DNA from: Brevundimonas sp. A19_0
Lineage (GTDB): Bacteria > Pseudomonadota > Alphaproteobacteria > Caulobacterales > Caulobacteraceae
Direction of reading: 5' to 3'
Length of the DNA: 64,000 nucleotides
NCBI RefSeq assembly: GCF_017744255.1
Contig: NZ_JAGHQP010000008.1
Location: forward strand, 48,267-112,266
This document shows, one piece after another, positions 17,796 through 27,470 of the stretch. The translations under genes and the position numbers were made by a program. The notes under the pieces are model-generated. The model saw only the letters and a list, made by a program, of their open reading frames with translations, did no database searches and was not told where the DNA came from. How positions within the stretch are numbered: the first letter of the stretch is position 1; each line of letters starts with the position of its first letter.

Positions 17796-17845
17796 AGACG
17801 TAAGGTGGCTCTTGACCGCACCCGTGGCCTCATTCATCGGGCGGC

Positions 17846-18487
17846 ATGACCTATGTCTTGCCTGTCGATCCGGAGCGGTATGCGGCCTTTCTGGGGGTGA
17901 TGGCGGTGCTGGCGGTGACGCCGGGGCCGGCCAATCTGTTCTCGATCGCCAATGGCATGGCGCGGGGGAAGCGGGCCGTGGTGGTCGGGGTGCTGGGCAT
18001 GAGTCTGGCGACCCTGGTGTGGTTCACGGCGGCGGCGCTGGGGCTGGGGGCGCTGGTGCTGGCCTTTCCCGAGGCGTTCCGGCTGATCGCCGTGGGCGGG
18101 GCGCTGTATGTCGCCTGGCTGGGCGGCAAGGCGCTGTGGGCGGCGGTGCGCGGGGCGGTGCCGGGGAGGCCCGAGCGGCCGAGCCTGACGCTGGGGCGCA
18201 GTGCGTTTTTCGACGGTTTCATGGTGCAGTTGGCCAATCCCAAGGCGGTGCTGTTCTTTACCGCCGTGCTGCCGCCGTTTCTGGATCTGGGGCGGCCGCT
18301 GGGGCCGCAGCTGGCGCTGTTCGCGCTGGCGACCGTCGGCATGGATATGATCACCATGAATGCCTATGGCCTGGGCGGGGCGGCGCTGGCGCGGCGGATG
18401 ACGGCGCCGGGGTTCCGGCGCGGGTTCGATGCGGCCGTGGGGGGGCTGTTGCTGCTGGCGGCGGTGCTGATCGGCCTTCGGGTCTGA
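17846..18487 (+). CDS. LysE/RhtB-family amino-acid exporter
   Basis: A 213-residue inner-membrane protein with about six membrane segments. The family signature TPGPANLFSIANGMARGKR lies at about 25-43, followed by further hydrophobic helices and QLANPKAVLFFTAVLPPF in the second half. Family members export amino acids or related small molecules; the substrate is not evident. The ATG at 17846 is the only good start. A REP-like palindromic element ends 50 nt upstream. The gene is back to the high-GC composition of the core, unlike the nuclease-STAND gene before it. Confidence 0.85.
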   Translation: MTYVLPVDPERYAAFLGVMAVLAVTPGPANLFSIANGMARGKRAVVVGVLGMSLATLVWFTAAALGLGALVLAFPEAFRLIAVGGALYVAWLGGKALWAAVRGAVPGRPERPSLTLGRSAFFDGFMVQLANPKAVLFFTAVLPPFLDLGRPLGPQLALFALATVGMDMITMNAYGLGGAALARRMTAPGFRRGFDAAVGGLLLLAAVLIGLRV

Positions 18488-18490
18488 GGC

Positions 18491-18516
18491 GGAACCGGGG
18501 GCGTTCAGCCTTCGTT
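18491..18516 (+). promoter_or_regulatory. Candidate EcfG/SigT promoter with 17-base spacer
   Basis: GGAAC at 18491-18495 and CGTT at 18513-18516 are 17 bases apart, within the 16-17 range reported for EcfG promoters. It would drive the CC0125-type lipoprotein gene with a 5' UTR of roughly 90 nt. A direct repeat GTTCAG overlaps it. Confidence 0.4.
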
Positions 18517-18615
18517 CAGGTGAAAAGGCCCTGGCTGGGGACAGCCAAGCTCTTGTTTCGGGCGGCGGGTGAGCGCACCTGTTGTCCCGGACGCCCCTCG
18601 CTTTCGGAGATGACC

Positions 18616-19167
18616 ATGACCCTTCGTTCGACTCTTCGTCGCCCCGCGCTGTTCGCGGTGGCGGCCAGCGCCCTGGCCCTGACGGTCGCGGCCTGTGCGA
18701 CGCCGACCGCCTATGGACCCATGCAGCCCGGTCGCTCGGGCGGCTATGCCGAGCAGCGGCTGGAGGCCAACCGCTTCCGCGTGGCCTTTGCCGGCAACTC
18801 CGTGACCTCGCGCGAGCAGGTCGAAATGTCGCTGCTGCTGCGCGCCGCCGAGCTGACGGTGCAGGAGGGCTATGACTGGTTCGCCACGGTGGACCGGGCG
18901 ACCGACCGCGACACCCGCTATGTCGGGACGCGCGACCCCTTCTATGACCGGTATTATCGCGGCTGGAGCCCCTACTGGCGCTTCTACCGGGGCGGGGCGT
19001 GGAGCCGCTACGACCCGTTCTGGGACGATGTGAACGTGCGCCAGATCGACCGCTTCGAGGCGACGTCCGAGATCATCATGGGCCGGGGGCCGAAGCCCGC
19101 CGGTGACCCCAATGCCTTTGACGCGCGCGACGTGATCGCCAACCTGGCTCCGCGCATCGCGCGCTAG
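18616..19167 (+). CDS. CC0125/CC1285-family lipoprotein
   Basis: A 183-residue lipoprotein. The signal peptide ends in a VAAC lipobox (C27). The mature part has the family pattern: an RLEANRFRVAFAGNS segment, LLLRAAELTVQEGYDWFA, then a Tyr/Arg/Trp-rich stretch (YDRYYRGWSPYWRFYR) and EIIMGRGPKP near the end. The family is known mainly from Caulobacterales and its role in the envelope is unknown. I chose the ATG at 18616, six bases after GGAG, over an ATG at 18610 that directly abuts it. A candidate EcfG promoter lies upstream. Confidence 0.8.
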   Translation: MTLRSTLRRPALFAVAASALALTVAACATPTAYGPMQPGRSGGYAEQRLEANRFRVAFAGNSVTSREQVEMSLLLRAAELTVQEGYDWFATVDRATDRDTRYVGTRDPFYDRYYRGWSPYWRFYRGGAWSRYDPFWDDVNVRQIDRFEATSEIIMGRGPKPAGDPNAFDARDVIANLAPRIAR

Positions 19168-19193
19168 GGCCAGTTGAGGACGCCCCGGCCGGG

Positions 19194-19934
19194 TCAGCCC
19201 AGCCGGGGTGTTTTCAGGCGCCGCTTGTTGGCGTGGGTCTCGGGCGCCGAGCCCAGATCCTCGGGGATCTCGCCCTTGAAGTAATAGCGCTGCCAGGCCT
19301 CCTTGGCGGCCTCGGGATCGCCCTTGGCCAGACGCTGGTTGAAGTCGGTGCGCTGGCGGTTCCAGGCCTCGAACTGGTCCTTCATGCCCGGATTGGACTC
19401 CAGCGACCGGATCACCGGCTGGAACTGCTCGACCTTGCGCGCCTCGATCAGGGTGATGAAGCAGAAGGGCTCGCCGCGCTCGAACTTGACCGTGCAGGGG
19501 CGGGTGAAGATCCAGTTCATCGTGAAGGGGAAGGGCAGCCAGTCGGTCTCGATCAGGCCGGTCAGGGGCTGGATGCCGTCCTTGACGTGATTGGGCGCGC
19601 CGGTCGCCATCATCTGCCAGCCCGGCGGAGTCCGGAACAGATATTGCGGATGCATTGTGATCACCCCGCGCGAGAAGTGCGAGGTGACGAAGTGGCTGAG
19701 GTCGGTGTTCACCCGGTCGGTGCGGATGCGGATATCTTCCTGACGCGGGCCACCGTTCCACTCGGCCGTGAAGTCGACCGGGCACAGGATCTCCCAGCCC
19801 GTCGTATTGGCCATGTTGAGCGGCAGGCAGCGATAGGGGTGGCGGCTGGCGAAGGCGTCCATCCAGGCGCGCGACTGGCGCCCCGGGACCATGTCCGGCG
19901 GCCGGGCCGTCATGGGATAGCACTCCAGTTCCAC
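19194..19934 (-). CDS. DUF6065-like protein of unknown function
   Basis: A 246-residue soluble protein with no signal peptide. It is rich in aromatics and has a conserved-looking core ([20 protein letters not shown], then [19 protein letters not shown], then [18 protein letters not shown]). It resembles the DUF6065 family, whose members have no established function and are sometimes found near oxygenases or glycan genes. The GTG at 19934 follows GGAGGG with six bases between; an ATG seven codons later is possible. It is divergent from the prolyl-tRNA editing gene, leaving an 82-nt intergenic region. Confidence 0.65.
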   Translation of the reverse strand: MELECYPMTARPPDMVPGRQSRAWMDAFASRHPYRCLPLNMANTTGWEILCPVDFTAEWNGGPRQEDIRIRTDRVNTDLSHFVTSHFSRGVITMHPQYLFRTPPGWQMMATGAPNHVKDGIQPLTGLIETDWLPFPFTMNWIFTRPCTVKFERGEPFCFITLIEARKVEQFQPVIRSLESNPGMKDQFEAWNRQRTDFNQRLAKGDPEAAKEAWQRYYFKGEIPEDLGSAPETHANKRRLKTPRLG

Positions 19935-20016
19935 CTTGGACCCTCCGGTTCGGCATCGGTTCAGACCCCACCTCTATCCGGTGGCCCCGCGCGCGGTCAA
20001 AACCTATGATCGGGGG

Positions 20017-20619
20017 ATGAGCGCTATGCCCACCCCGCCCCTCGACCGCGACGGCCTGCTGGACTGGATGACCGGCCATGGTCTTCGGCCGCAGACTCAC
20101 GATCATCCGCCGGTGTTCCGGGTGGAGCAGGGCCATGCGATCAAGGCCGCCCTGCCCGGCGCCCACACCAAGAACCTGTTCCTGAAGGGACGGGGCGACC
20201 GGCTGTGGCTGGTCAGTGCGCGGCAGGACACGACCATCGACCTGAAGAAGCTGGCAAAGCGGCTGGGCTCTGACCGGCTGTCGTTCGGCTCCGAGGCCGC
20301 CATGGTCGAGACCCTGGGGGTGACGCCCGGCTCGGTCACGGCCTTTGGCCTGATCAATGATGTCGAGCGGCGGGTGCAGTTCGTGCTGGACCGGGCGCTG
20401 TGGACCGCGGCGGTCGTCAACTTTCACCCCCTGACCAATACGGCGACCACCGCCCTGGGCCAGGGCGATTTCCGGCGATTTCTGGCCCTGCTGGAACGGA
20501 CGCCGGTGGTGGTCGATTTCACAGGGGAAGACGGCCCTGCGATCCTTGACCCGGTTGCTGATCCCGTGCCCGATGACCATGTGGCGTCAGACGCCCCGAC
20601 CCATTCCGAGGAACCCTGA
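20017..20619 (+). CDS. Prolyl-tRNA editing domain protein (ProXp/PrdX-like, YbaK superfamily)
   Basis: A 200-residue cytosolic trans-editing hydrolase that should remove mischarged amino acids, most often Ala, from tRNA-Pro. The YbaK-like fold is visible: [19 protein letters not shown], the lysine in [44 protein letters not shown] (in segments) and [14 protein letters not shown] near the end. The ATG at 20017 has GGGGG ahead of it. The stop abuts the start of the thioredoxin-TPR gene directly, so the two are very likely co-transcribed. Confidence 0.85.
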   Translation: MSAMPTPPLDRDGLLDWMTGHGLRPQTHDHPPVFRVEQGHAIKAALPGAHTKNLFLKGRGDRLWLVSARQDTTIDLKKLAKRLGSDRLSFGSEAAMVETLGVTPGSVTAFGLINDVERRVQFVLDRALWTAAVVNFHPLTNTATTALGQGDFRRFLALLERTPVVVDFTGEDGPAILDPVADPVPDDHVASDAPTHSEEP

Positions 20620-21537
20620 ATGTCCCTGATCGACCCCGGCCAGCCGAACAGCAATGCCAGCCCCGAAGACCTGATCGTCGACGGCTCGGACGCGCAGTTC
20701 ATGAAACAGGTGGTCGAGGCCTCGATGAGCCGGCCCATCCTGGTGGACTTCTGGGCCAGCTGGTGCGGCCCCTGCCGGCAGCTGACGCCCATGCTGGAAA
20801 AGGCGGTCAAGGCCGCCGGCGGCGCCATCGGCCTGGTCAAGATCGATATCGACAAGAACCCGGCCTATGCCCAGCAACTGCGCGTGCAGTCGATTCCGAC
20901 CGTCTATGCCTTCGTGGACGGGCGACCGGTCGACGCCTTTCAGGGGGCGGTGCCGGAAAGCCAGCTGAAGGCCTTCATCGACAAGCTGACCGGCGGCAAG
21001 AGCGGCAATTCCGACGTCGAACAACTGCTGGCGCTGGGCAAGGAGTCCCTGTCGCTGGACGATCTGGGCGGGGCGGCCCAGGCCTTTGCCCAGGTGCTGA
21101 CGCTGGACCCCGACAACCCCAAGGCCATCGCCGGCATGGCGCGGGTCTATCTGGCCGACGGCGACCGGGAGCAGGCGCTGCAGACGATCGCCATGGTCGG
21201 GCCGAATTCGACCGACCCCGATGTCCAGAGCGTGAGGGCCCAGCTGTCGCTGGGCGCGGCTCCGGTCGCGGACGACAGCGAGATCAATGCCCTGAAGGAC
21301 CGGCTGTCGGCCGATCCGGGCGATCATCAGGCGCGCTTTGACCTGGCCGGGCTGATGGCCGCGCGCGGCGATCTGGCCGGGGCGGTCGATGCCCTGCTCG
21401 AGATCGTGCGCGCCGACCGTGAATGGAACGATCAGGCGGCGCGCAAGCAGCTGCTGACCGTGTTCGAGGCGGCGGGGCTGAACTCTGACGTGGCGAAGGA
21501 CGGGCGGCGTCGCCTGTCGTCGCTGCTGTTCGCCTAG
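20620..21537 (+). CDS. Thioredoxin-TPR co-chaperone (YbbN/CnoX-like)
   Basis: A 305-residue cytosolic protein. The N-terminal thioredoxin domain carries WASWCGPC with C49 and C52, so unlike E. coli CnoX it keeps the redox-active pair. Residues about 130-305 are TPR-like helices (LGGAAQAFAQVLTLDPDNPKA; FDLAGLMAARGDLAGAVDAL). Such proteins hand oxidised or unfolded clients to GroEL and DnaK. The ATG directly follows the previous stop; the LON-domain gene begins 10 nt after its stop. The set of editing protein, thioredoxin-TPR, LON-domain and Trm112-like genes is probably one operon. Confidence 0.9.
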   Translation: MSLIDPGQPNSNASPEDLIVDGSDAQFMKQVVEASMSRPILVDFWASWCGPCRQLTPMLEKAVKAAGGAIGLVKIDIDKNPAYAQQLRVQSIPTVYAFVDGRPVDAFQGAVPESQLKAFIDKLTGGKSGNSDVEQLLALGKESLSLDDLGGAAQAFAQVLTLDPDNPKAIAGMARVYLADGDREQALQTIAMVGPNSTDPDVQSVRAQLSLGAAPVADDSEINALKDRLSADPGDHQARFDLAGLMAARGDLAGAVDALLEIVRADREWNDQAARKQLLTVFEAAGLNSDVAKDGRRRLSSLLFA

Positions 21538-21547
21538 GGCCGGCGCG

Positions 21548-22207
21548 GTGGCCCAGGGCATCGTCAAGGTGACCGACCTGCCCCAGGTCATCCCCGTCTT
21601 TCCGCTGGACGGGGCGGTGCTGCTGGCGCGCGGTCAGCTGCCGCTCAACATCTTCGAGCCGCGCTATTTGAACATGATCGACGACGCCATGGCGGGCGAT
21701 CGCATCATCGGCATGGTCCAGACCACCGGCGGCCCCCTCGACCGGCCGCATCTGGCCCCGGTGGGATGTGCCGGTCGGATCACCAGCTTCGCCGAGACTC
21801 CCGACGGCCGCTATATGATCACCCTCACCGGGCTGTGCCGGTTCGCCTCGGTCGAGGAGATCGACGCGCGGGCACCCTACCGGCAGGTGCGCGCCGATTT
21901 TCAGGCCTATGCCGCCGATCTGGTTCCCGCGCCGTCCAGTGCAGAGATCGGCCGTCCCGGTCTGCTGGAGGCGCTGGGCCGGTTCCTGGATCACCGGGGT
22001 CTCGACATCGACTGGGATACGGCGCGTGAAGCGCCGGCCGAGGCCCTGGTCAACAGCCTGTGCATGGCCCTGCCGTTCGAGGTGGCCGAAAAACAGGCCC
22101 TGATCGAAGCGAAGGATCTGGGCACGCGGGCGCAGGCCCTGACCGCGCTGCTGGACATCAATGCCGCCGACAGCGGGGACGAGGACGATCCGCCCCCGAT
22201 GCAATAG
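21548..22207 (+). CDS. LON substrate-binding domain protein
   Basis: A 219-residue protein consisting only of the N-terminal domain of Lon protease: [26 protein letters not shown] at the start (in segments), [17 protein letters not shown] and a C-terminal helical bundle. No AAA+ or protease domain follows, so it is a free-standing LON-domain protein, common in alphaproteobacteria and of unclear role, perhaps client selection. The start is a GTG at 21548, 10 nt after the thioredoxin-TPR stop; the surrounding operon supports it. Confidence 0.85.
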   Translation: MAQGIVKVTDLPQVIPVFPLDGAVLLARGQLPLNIFEPRYLNMIDDAMAGDRIIGMVQTTGGPLDRPHLAPVGCAGRITSFAETPDGRYMITLTGLCRFASVEEIDARAPYRQVRADFQAYAADLVPAPSSAEIGRPGLLEALGRFLDHRGLDIDWDTAREAPAEALVNSLCMALPFEVAEKQALIEAKDLGTRAQALTALLDINAADSGDEDDPPPMQ

Positions 22208-22253
22208 GCCGCATGCCGCTGGACGCCCGCGCGGCGGCTTCTATGATTGCGGC

Positions 22254-22448
22254 ATGAGCGACAGTTTCAACACCCCCTCGACCGTGGACCCGCGCCTGCT
22301 GGAGGTGCTGGTCTGTCCCGTGACGCGCGGCACGCTCAGCTATGACCGGGCGCGACAGGAGCTGGTGTCCAAGGGGGCCAAACTGGCCTTTCCAATCCGC
22401 GACGGTGTGCCGATCCTGCTGGTCGGCGAAGCGCGACAGCTGGATTAG
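22254..22448 (+). CDS. Trm112-like / UPF0434 small protein
   Basis: A 64-residue protein matching the YcaR/Trm112-like group: [18 protein letters not shown], then [14 protein letters not shown]. In eukaryotes and archaea Trm112 activates methyltransferases; in bacteria the role is mostly unknown. Only one cysteine remains of the CxxC zinc site, so metal binding is doubtful. It ends a probable four-gene operon with the editing, thioredoxin-TPR and LON-domain genes. The ATG at 22254 lies 46 nt after the LON-domain stop. Confidence 0.85.
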   Translation: MSDSFNTPSTVDPRLLEVLVCPVTRGTLSYDRARQELVSKGAKLAFPIRDGVPILLVGEARQLD

Positions 22449-22503
22449 GGTGTGTACCCATAAAATCGCCGACGCTACGGGTCCGCTTACAAGCGGCAAA
22501 TCA

Positions 22504-22531
22504 ATGTCCGCTTTCGACTCAAAGGGGACGT
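22504..22531. repeat. TGTCCGCTTT-type inverted repeat, copy 1
   Basis: GTCCGCTTT at 22506-22514 pairs with AAAGGGGAC at 22521-22529, eight of nine, with a six-base loop. It shares its core with the repeat at 23362-23389. The surrounding gap 22449-22707 also has a CCGCTT-AC-AAGCGG palindrome at 22483-22496 and a TTGACA at 22647-22652 that could be the -35 of the next gene. Confidence 0.5.
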
Positions 22532-22707
22532 TTGGAGGTCAGCTCGCCGCCTGCTCAGAGGGCCGGATTCCGTCTGAGGTGGATGGGATTTGGTCGCAAC
22601 TGGGAATCCCGTTGAGGATGGGAGCAAGGGGTTGCATTCGTAAAGGTTGACACGTCACGCCACGCCGTGGCGACTCCTTGGGTAGGATGAAGGAGGAGAG
22701 CCTGGCC

Positions 22708-23217
22708 ATGACGTCCTCACGTTTCCTGATCGGCGGACTATTCGCTCCCGCCGTTCTCCTTCTCGTCGCGGCCTGTGCGTCAACACCCTCCGGGGACGAT
22801 GCCGATGCGTATGTCGGGATGACGATCGATGTCGATCGCATGACGGTCACGACGCCAAGGTGGAGTTCAGGCCTCATCGACTGTTCAGACGATGCCGTTC
22901 AATGCCTTGAGGCCCCGGGGCGCTTCCTTGTTTCGATGCAACGTACTTGCGATAGAAGCGCCGAATGGCTGGCGGGCGGTCAGCGCTATCGGGCTATCGG
23001 AATAATGCCCCACTACGGGCTCCCGTCGGCCAGCTACATGTCGATGAAATATCCGCATGTGCACTGGTATTTCTGGGTGGGGCCGGGCTATTCGCGCTGG
23101 GCACGAACCGCCGGAACGCCGGGTGATAGCTCTTGGGACACCAATGAAACTATCGAGGAGTACCCGGTACGCATTATTGGATCGAATGACTGGTTCCGCT
23201 GCGGTCAAGCCTCCTGA
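22708..23217 (+). CDS. Lipoprotein of unknown function in atypical DNA
   Basis: A 169-residue predicted lipoprotein: signal peptide with VAAC lipobox (C23), then an acidic linker and a soluble domain with cysteine pairs (LIDCSDDAVQCLEA) and aromatic motifs (HVHWYFWVGPGYSRW). I recognise no family. The ATG at 22708 follows AAGGAGGAG at good distance. The gene is visibly less GC-rich than its neighbours and is flanked on both sides by copies of a TGTCCGCTT-type inverted repeat, so it may be a later insertion. TTGACA at 22647 may be its -35; I could not place a -10. Confidence 0.65.
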   Translation: MTSSRFLIGGLFAPAVLLLVAACASTPSGDDADAYVGMTIDVDRMTVTTPRWSSGLIDCSDDAVQCLEAPGRFLVSMQRTCDRSAEWLAGGQRYRAIGIMPHYGLPSASYMSMKYPHVHWYFWVGPGYSRWARTAGTPGDSSWDTNETIEEYPVRIIGSNDWFRCGQAS

Positions 23218-23361
23218 CGCCGTTACCCGCCGCGTGCTCTCAACTGGCTTGTGGAGAATGGCGAATGCGCCCGGCTCGTGGAACAAGCGATCACTCTGCT
23301 CGGACTCACATCAGTCGTGGTGCGGATCAGCTATAAGGGCGAATGAGCACCCTGATTGATT

Positions 23362-23389
23362 CTGTCCGCTTCCCACCCATAGCGGACAG
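23362..23389. repeat. TGTCCGCT-type inverted repeat, copy 2
   Basis: CTGTCCGCT at 23362-23370 and AGCGGACAG at 23381-23389 form a perfect 9-bp dyad with a ten-base loop. It is related to copy 1 at 22504 and lies in the 224-nt gap before ubiH, where I see no gene. Confidence 0.55.
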
Positions 23390-23441
23390 TCCGCGAGTCC
23401 GCTTTTCGGAGGGCGTCGCGCGTCGCTCATGAGTACACGAT

Positions 23442-24695
23442 CTAGACTGCCTCACCCCTGAGGAGCTTCGGCAGGTCGCCGGTGGCGCCGCCGGCTTCGT
23501 GCATGAAGGCGCGGCGCAGGGGGGCGATGCGGTTGACCGCGGCCATGCCGAGGTCGCGGACCGCGCGGACGGGCGCAATGTCGTTCGAGAACAGCTTCAC
23601 AAAGGCGTCGAAGGCCAGGGTCAGCGCCACGGTGTCGAAGCGCCGCCACTGGGCATAGCGCTCCAGCACCGGCTCGGCGCCGATGTCCTCGCCCAGCAGG
23701 CGGGCATCGGCCAGCACCTCGGCGAGGGCGGCCACATCCTTCAGCCCCATGTTCAGCCCCTGCCCGGCGACCGGGTGGACGCCGTGGGCGGCATCGCCGA
23801 TCAGGGCCACGCGCGGCGCGGTCATGGCGGTCGCGAGGCTGAGTTCCAGCGGATAGACGAAGCGCGGCCCCTCGGGCCGGACCTCGCCGAGGAAGTCGCC
23901 GAAGCGCCGCGTCAGATGGGCGAGGAAGGCCGGGTCCGAGGCGCTGCGCAGGGCCTCGGCCGCGCGGGTCGGCTCGGTCCAGACCAGACTGGCGCGCTGG
24001 TCGGTCAGCGGCAGGATGGCGAACGGTCCGCCGGGCAGGAAATATTCGTGGGCCACATTGCCGTGGGGCTCGGCCATACGGACCGTCGCGACCACTCCGC
24101 TCTGGCCATAGGGCTGACGGATGATGCCGATTCCGGCGGCGTCCCGCACCACCGACCGCCGACCCTCGGCCCCGACCACCAGCGAGGCCCGCACGCGCAC
24201 GCCGTCCGAGAGGGTCACGGCGGAGCGGCCGATGCCGGTCTCGACCGCCGTCACCCCGACCGGGGCGCGCACGGTCACATCGGTCTCGCCCAGCGCCCGC
24301 GCGAGCGCCACGCGCAGACGGCGGTTCTCGATCATATAGCCGAGCGGTTCGCCCCCGGTGGAAGCGCCGATCTCGTCCGCGTCGAACCTGAGGAAGGCCG
24401 AGGACGGGGCGTGCGCCGCCGCCCCCGGGCGCCGTCCGTCGGTCACCAGAATCCGGTCCATCCGGCAGGCATGCGGGGCCAGATCCTCGCCCAGCCCGAG
24501 CGTGTGAAGCATGCGGTAGGTGGAAAAGGCGATGGCGGTCGAGCGGCCGTCGAAGGTGGGCGCCAGCTGGGCCTCGAACGGCTGGGGATCGACCACCGTC
24601 ACCTCGAGCCCGGCCCGATGGAGGGCCAGGGCCAGGCTGGCCCCGGCCAGGCCGCCGCCGGCGATCAGGACGTCCGTGTCTGTGGTCTCGCTCAT
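23442..24695 (-). CDS. FAD-dependent ubiquinone-biosynthesis hydroxylase (UbiH/UbiF/Coq6 family)
   Basis: A 417-residue flavoprotein monooxygenase that should hydroxylate the ubiquinone ring at the inner membrane. The three family motifs are present: the dinucleotide fold [16 protein letters not shown] at the N-terminus, the DG-like [15 protein letters not shown] segment, and [21 protein letters not shown] for FAD ribityl contact. [14 protein letters not shown] is typical of the family. The ATG at 24695 begins eight residues before the Rossmann strand. Ring position (UbiH, UbiF or UbiI type) cannot be fixed from sequence. It is divergent from ftsK. Confidence 0.88.
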   Translation of the reverse strand: MSETTDTDVLIAGGGLAGASLALALHRAGLEVTVVDPQPFEAQLAPTFDGRSTAIAFSTYRMLHTLGLGEDLAPHACRMDRILVTDGRRPGAAAHAPSSAFLRFDADEIGASTGGEPLGYMIENRRLRVALARALGETDVTVRAPVGVTAVETGIGRSAVTLSDGVRVRASLVVGAEGRRSVVRDAAGIGIIRQPYGQSGVVATVRMAEPHGNVAHEYFLPGGPFAILPLTDQRASLVWTEPTRAAEALRSASDPAFLAHLTRRFGDFLGEVRPEGPRFVYPLELSLATAMTAPRVALIGDAAHGVHPVAGQGLNMGLKDVAALAEVLADARLLGEDIGAEPVLERYAQWRRFDTVALTLAFDAFVKLFSNDIAPVRAVRDLGMAAVNRIAPLRRAFMHEAGGATGDLPKLLRGEAV

Positions 24696-24853
24696 GCCCC
24701 CTTGTCGCGCCGGGAGGGCCGTCCGTCCAGTGCGGCGAAAGGCCCTCGCAAAGGGGCGAGGTGGCCGGTGAGGTAAACAGCCCCTTAACCCTCCTTCGGT
24801 CATGCTGGCGCATCGTCGCCCGATTGCCCGTGCCCGAGGAACACCGTCCGTCC

Positions 24854-27217
24854 ATGTCCGCCGCCCTCGCCATCAGTCACCGCCTCTGGCTGAGTGCCCG
24901 CATCGTCTGGCAGGCGCCCGCCATCGTCCGCTTTCGCGGCATGCTGCAGGCCCTGTTGTCCGTGCTGCTGCTGATCGCCCTGATCTCGTGGAACCGGGAC
25001 GATCCCAGCTGGAATGCCGCCTCGATCCACGCCCCGACCAACTGGCTGGGCGCGCAGGGCGCGGTGGTCGCCGACCTTTTCATGCAGTCGCTGGGGCTGG
25101 CGGTCTGGCCGGCCGCCCTGCTGTTGCTGGCGTTCGGACTGGCGATCGCCGTGGGCGATACGGTGCGGCACCGGCTGACGGTGACACCGATGCGAAGCCT
25201 GACGGCCACCCTGGGGGTGCTGGTGCTGGCGGCAGCCCTGTCCGCTCCGACCCCGCCGGCCATCTGGCCGCTGGTGACCGGGATGGGCGGTCTGGCCGGA
25301 GACGGGTTCAGCGGGGTGCTGGCCGCCGGGCTGGGTGCGCTGGGCCTGCCGGGGGAGAGCGCCCTTGCCCGGACCGTCATCGGTCTGGTGTTTCTGGCCG
25401 GGGCTGTCGTGGCCCTGGGCCATGCGCTCGGCCTGAGGCCCGCCGATCTGGCCGAGGGTCTGGCCTGGGTCCGGGGCCGGGGACAGGCCCGGTCGAGGCC
25501 GGCCGCCGAAGCGCCCCGTGCCCGCGCGCCGCGCCGGGCCCCGCCCCGGCCGAAGCCGGTCGATCCCGACACCGATGAGGCCCCGGTCCCCGCGCCCATG
25601 GCCGCCCGCACGGCCACGGCCCCCGCAGAGACTTCGGAGCCCCGCGTGGCCCCCACCCGCACGGCCCGCGCCCGCAAGGATGTCGACGTCGATCAGCGCA
25701 CCTTTGACTTCGTGCGGCCGGAAGGGGCCTTTGACCTGCCGTCCCTGTCCACCCTGGCGAAGCCAGAGAAGCGCAATGGCGCGGTCGACGAGGATGCGCT
25801 GAAACAGAATGCCCGCCTGCTGGAGGAAGTCCTGCAGGAGTTCGGCGTGCGCGGCTCGATCGACCAGATCCGGCCGGGCCCGGTGGTCACCCTGTACGAG
25901 CTGGTGCCGGCCCCCGGCGTCAAGCACGGCCGGGTCGTGGCCCTGGCCGACGACATCGCCCGGTCGATGTCGGCCCGCGCCTGTCGCATCAGCGTGGTGC
26001 AGGGCCGGAATGCCATCGGCATCGAACTGCCCAATGCCAAGCGCGAGACCGTCTATCTGCGCGACCTGCTGGCCTCGGGCGAATATGACAAGCCCGCCCA
26101 TCTGCTGCCGCTGGCGCTGGGGGAGACCATCGGCGGCGAGCCCTATGTCGCCGACCTGGCGCGCATGCCCCACCTGCTGATCGCGGGGACCACCGGTTCG
26201 GGCAAGTCGGTCGGGGTCAATGCCATGATCCTGTCGATCCTGTACCGGCTGAGCCCCGAGGAATGCCGCTTAATCATGATCGACCCCAAGATGCTGGAGC
26301 TCAGCGTCTATGACGGCATCCCGCACCTGCTGAGCCCGGTCGTGACCGATCCGAAGAAGGCGGTCGTGGCGCTGAAGTGGACCGTTCGGGAGATGGAGGA
26401 CCGCTATCGCCGCATGTCCAAGCTGGGGGTGCGCAACATCGCTGGCTACAACGCCCGGGCGCGCGAAGCGCAGGAAAAGGGCGAGCATTTCGAGCGGACC
26501 GTCCAGACCGGCTTCGACGATCAGGGCCGCCCGGTCTATGAATCCGAGAAGATTCGGCCTGAGCCCATGCCCTATCTGGTCGTGGTGATGGACGAGATGG
26601 CCGACCTGATGCTGGTGGCGGGCAAGGACGTCGAGGGGGCGGTCCAGCGGCTGGCCCAGATGGCGCGCGCGGCCGGCATCCACCTGATCATGGCGACCCA
26701 GCGGCCCTCGGTCGATGTGATCACGGGCACCATCAAGGCCAATTTCCCGACCCGGATCAGCTTCCAGGTCACCTCCAAGATCGACAGCCGCACCATCCTC
26801 GGCGAACAGGGCGGCGAGCAGCTGCTGGGTCAGGGGGACATGCTCTATATGGCCGGCGGCGGTCGCATCACCCGCCTGCACGGCCCGTTCGTGACGGACC
26901 GTGAGGTCGAGGAAGTCTGTGCCCATCTGCGGGCGCAGGGCTCGCCCGACTATCTGGACCTGATCACCGATGAGCCGGACGACGAGGGCGGATCGGGCGG
27001 CGGCGACGCGGGCGGCACGGGCGACGACCTGTACGACCGCGCCGTGGCCGTGGTCACGCGCGACCGCAAGGCCTCGACCTCCTATGTCCAGCGGCGGCTG
27101 CAGATCGGCTACAACCGCGCGGCCTCGCTGATCGAGCGGATGGAGCAGGAAGGCGTGGTCAGCCCCGCCAACCACGCCGGCAAGCGCGATGTGCTCGCCG
27201 GACCGCCGCCTGTTTAG
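24854..27217 (+). CDS. ftsK: DNA translocase FtsK
   Basis: A 787-residue septal motor that pumps DNA and supports XerCD resolution at division. N-terminal membrane segments lie within about residues 30-190, followed by an Ala/Pro/Arg-rich linker (about 200-280), the alpha domain, and the motor with Walker [13 protein letters not shown] near 446-457 and Walker [14 protein letters not shown]. The C-terminal winged-helix gamma domain includes [20 protein letters not shown], for reading KOPS sequences. The ATG at 24854 fits the first membrane segment. A TTAACC, a CtrA half-site, lies 69 nt upstream at 24785, so cell-cycle control is possible. The 250-nt gap after it holds repeats only. Confidence 0.96.
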   Translation: MSAALAISHRLWLSARIVWQAPAIVRFRGMLQALLSVLLLIALISWNRDDPSWNAASIHAPTNWLGAQGAVVADLFMQSLGLAVWPAALLLLAFGLAIAVGDTVRHRLTVTPMRSLTATLGVLVLAAALSAPTPPAIWPLVTGMGGLAGDGFSGVLAAGLGALGLPGESALARTVIGLVFLAGAVVALGHALGLRPADLAEGLAWVRGRGQARSRPAAEAPRARAPRRAPPRPKPVDPDTDEAPVPAPMAARTATAPAETSEPRVAPTRTARARKDVDVDQRTFDFVRPEGAFDLPSLSTLAKPEKRNGAVDEDALKQNARLLEEVLQEFGVRGSIDQIRPGPVVTLYELVPAPGVKHGRVVALADDIARSMSARACRISVVQGRNAIGIELPNAKRETVYLRDLLASGEYDKPAHLLPLALGETIGGEPYVADLARMPHLLIAGTTGSGKSVGVNAMILSILYRLSPEECRLIMIDPKMLELSVYDGIPHLLSPVVTDPKKAVVALKWTVREMEDRYRRMSKLGVRNIAGYNARAREAQEKGEHFERTVQTGFDDQGRPVYESEKIRPEPMPYLVVVMDEMADLMLVAGKDVEGAVQRLAQMARAAGIHLIMATQRPSVDVITGTIKANFPTRISFQVTSKIDSRTILGEQGGEQLLGQGDMLYMAGGGRITRLHGPFVTDREVEEVCAHLRAQGSPDYLDLITDEPDDEGGSGGGDAGGTGDDLYDRAVAVVTRDRKASTSYVQRRLQIGYNRAASLIERMEQEGVVSPANHAGKRDVLAGPPPV

Positions 27218-27244
27218 GTAGCTCTACCGCTCGGCTCGCGGAGC

Positions 27245-27304
27245 CTCGCTGCTTGAGAGCAGGTTTCTTCGCCCTGGCGCTCGCTGTTTGAGGGCGTGAA
27301 CCTG
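27245..27304. repeat. Direct and inverted repeats in the ftsK-lolA gap
   Basis: CTCGCTGCTTGAGAGC (27245-27260) recurs as CTCGCTGTTTGAGGGC (27280-27295), 14 of 16 identical. An imperfect dyad, CAGGTT..CGCCCT at 27260-27275 against AGGGCG..AACCTG at 27291-27304, overlaps it. The 253-nt gap holds no gene I can support. Confidence 0.45.
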
Positions 27305-27470
27305 CGGGCGGGAAGGGCGTTGATCGGGGCCGCCGGTGCGGTGATGTCCCGATTTCGATGAACGGGGCTTCATCGCAGCGCCGGAATATGGTCAGGCTGG
27401 AGCCATGACCGCGCCTTTCGGACGGGGGATGCTGCACCCTCGATCCCCGCAACGATCAAGGATGGATTCC

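Noticed and set aside
17604..17837. 77-codon minus-strand frame upstream of the nuclease-STAND gene as a possible partner gene
   Set aside because: It translates the REP-like palindrome (SPPHAWGG) and has no ribosome site; the STAND gene appears to stand alone.
18505..20580. 691-codon minus-strand open frame across a lipoprotein, a DUF6065-like and an editing gene
   Set aside because: Spans three supported genes on both strands and carries no domain; a shadow frame.
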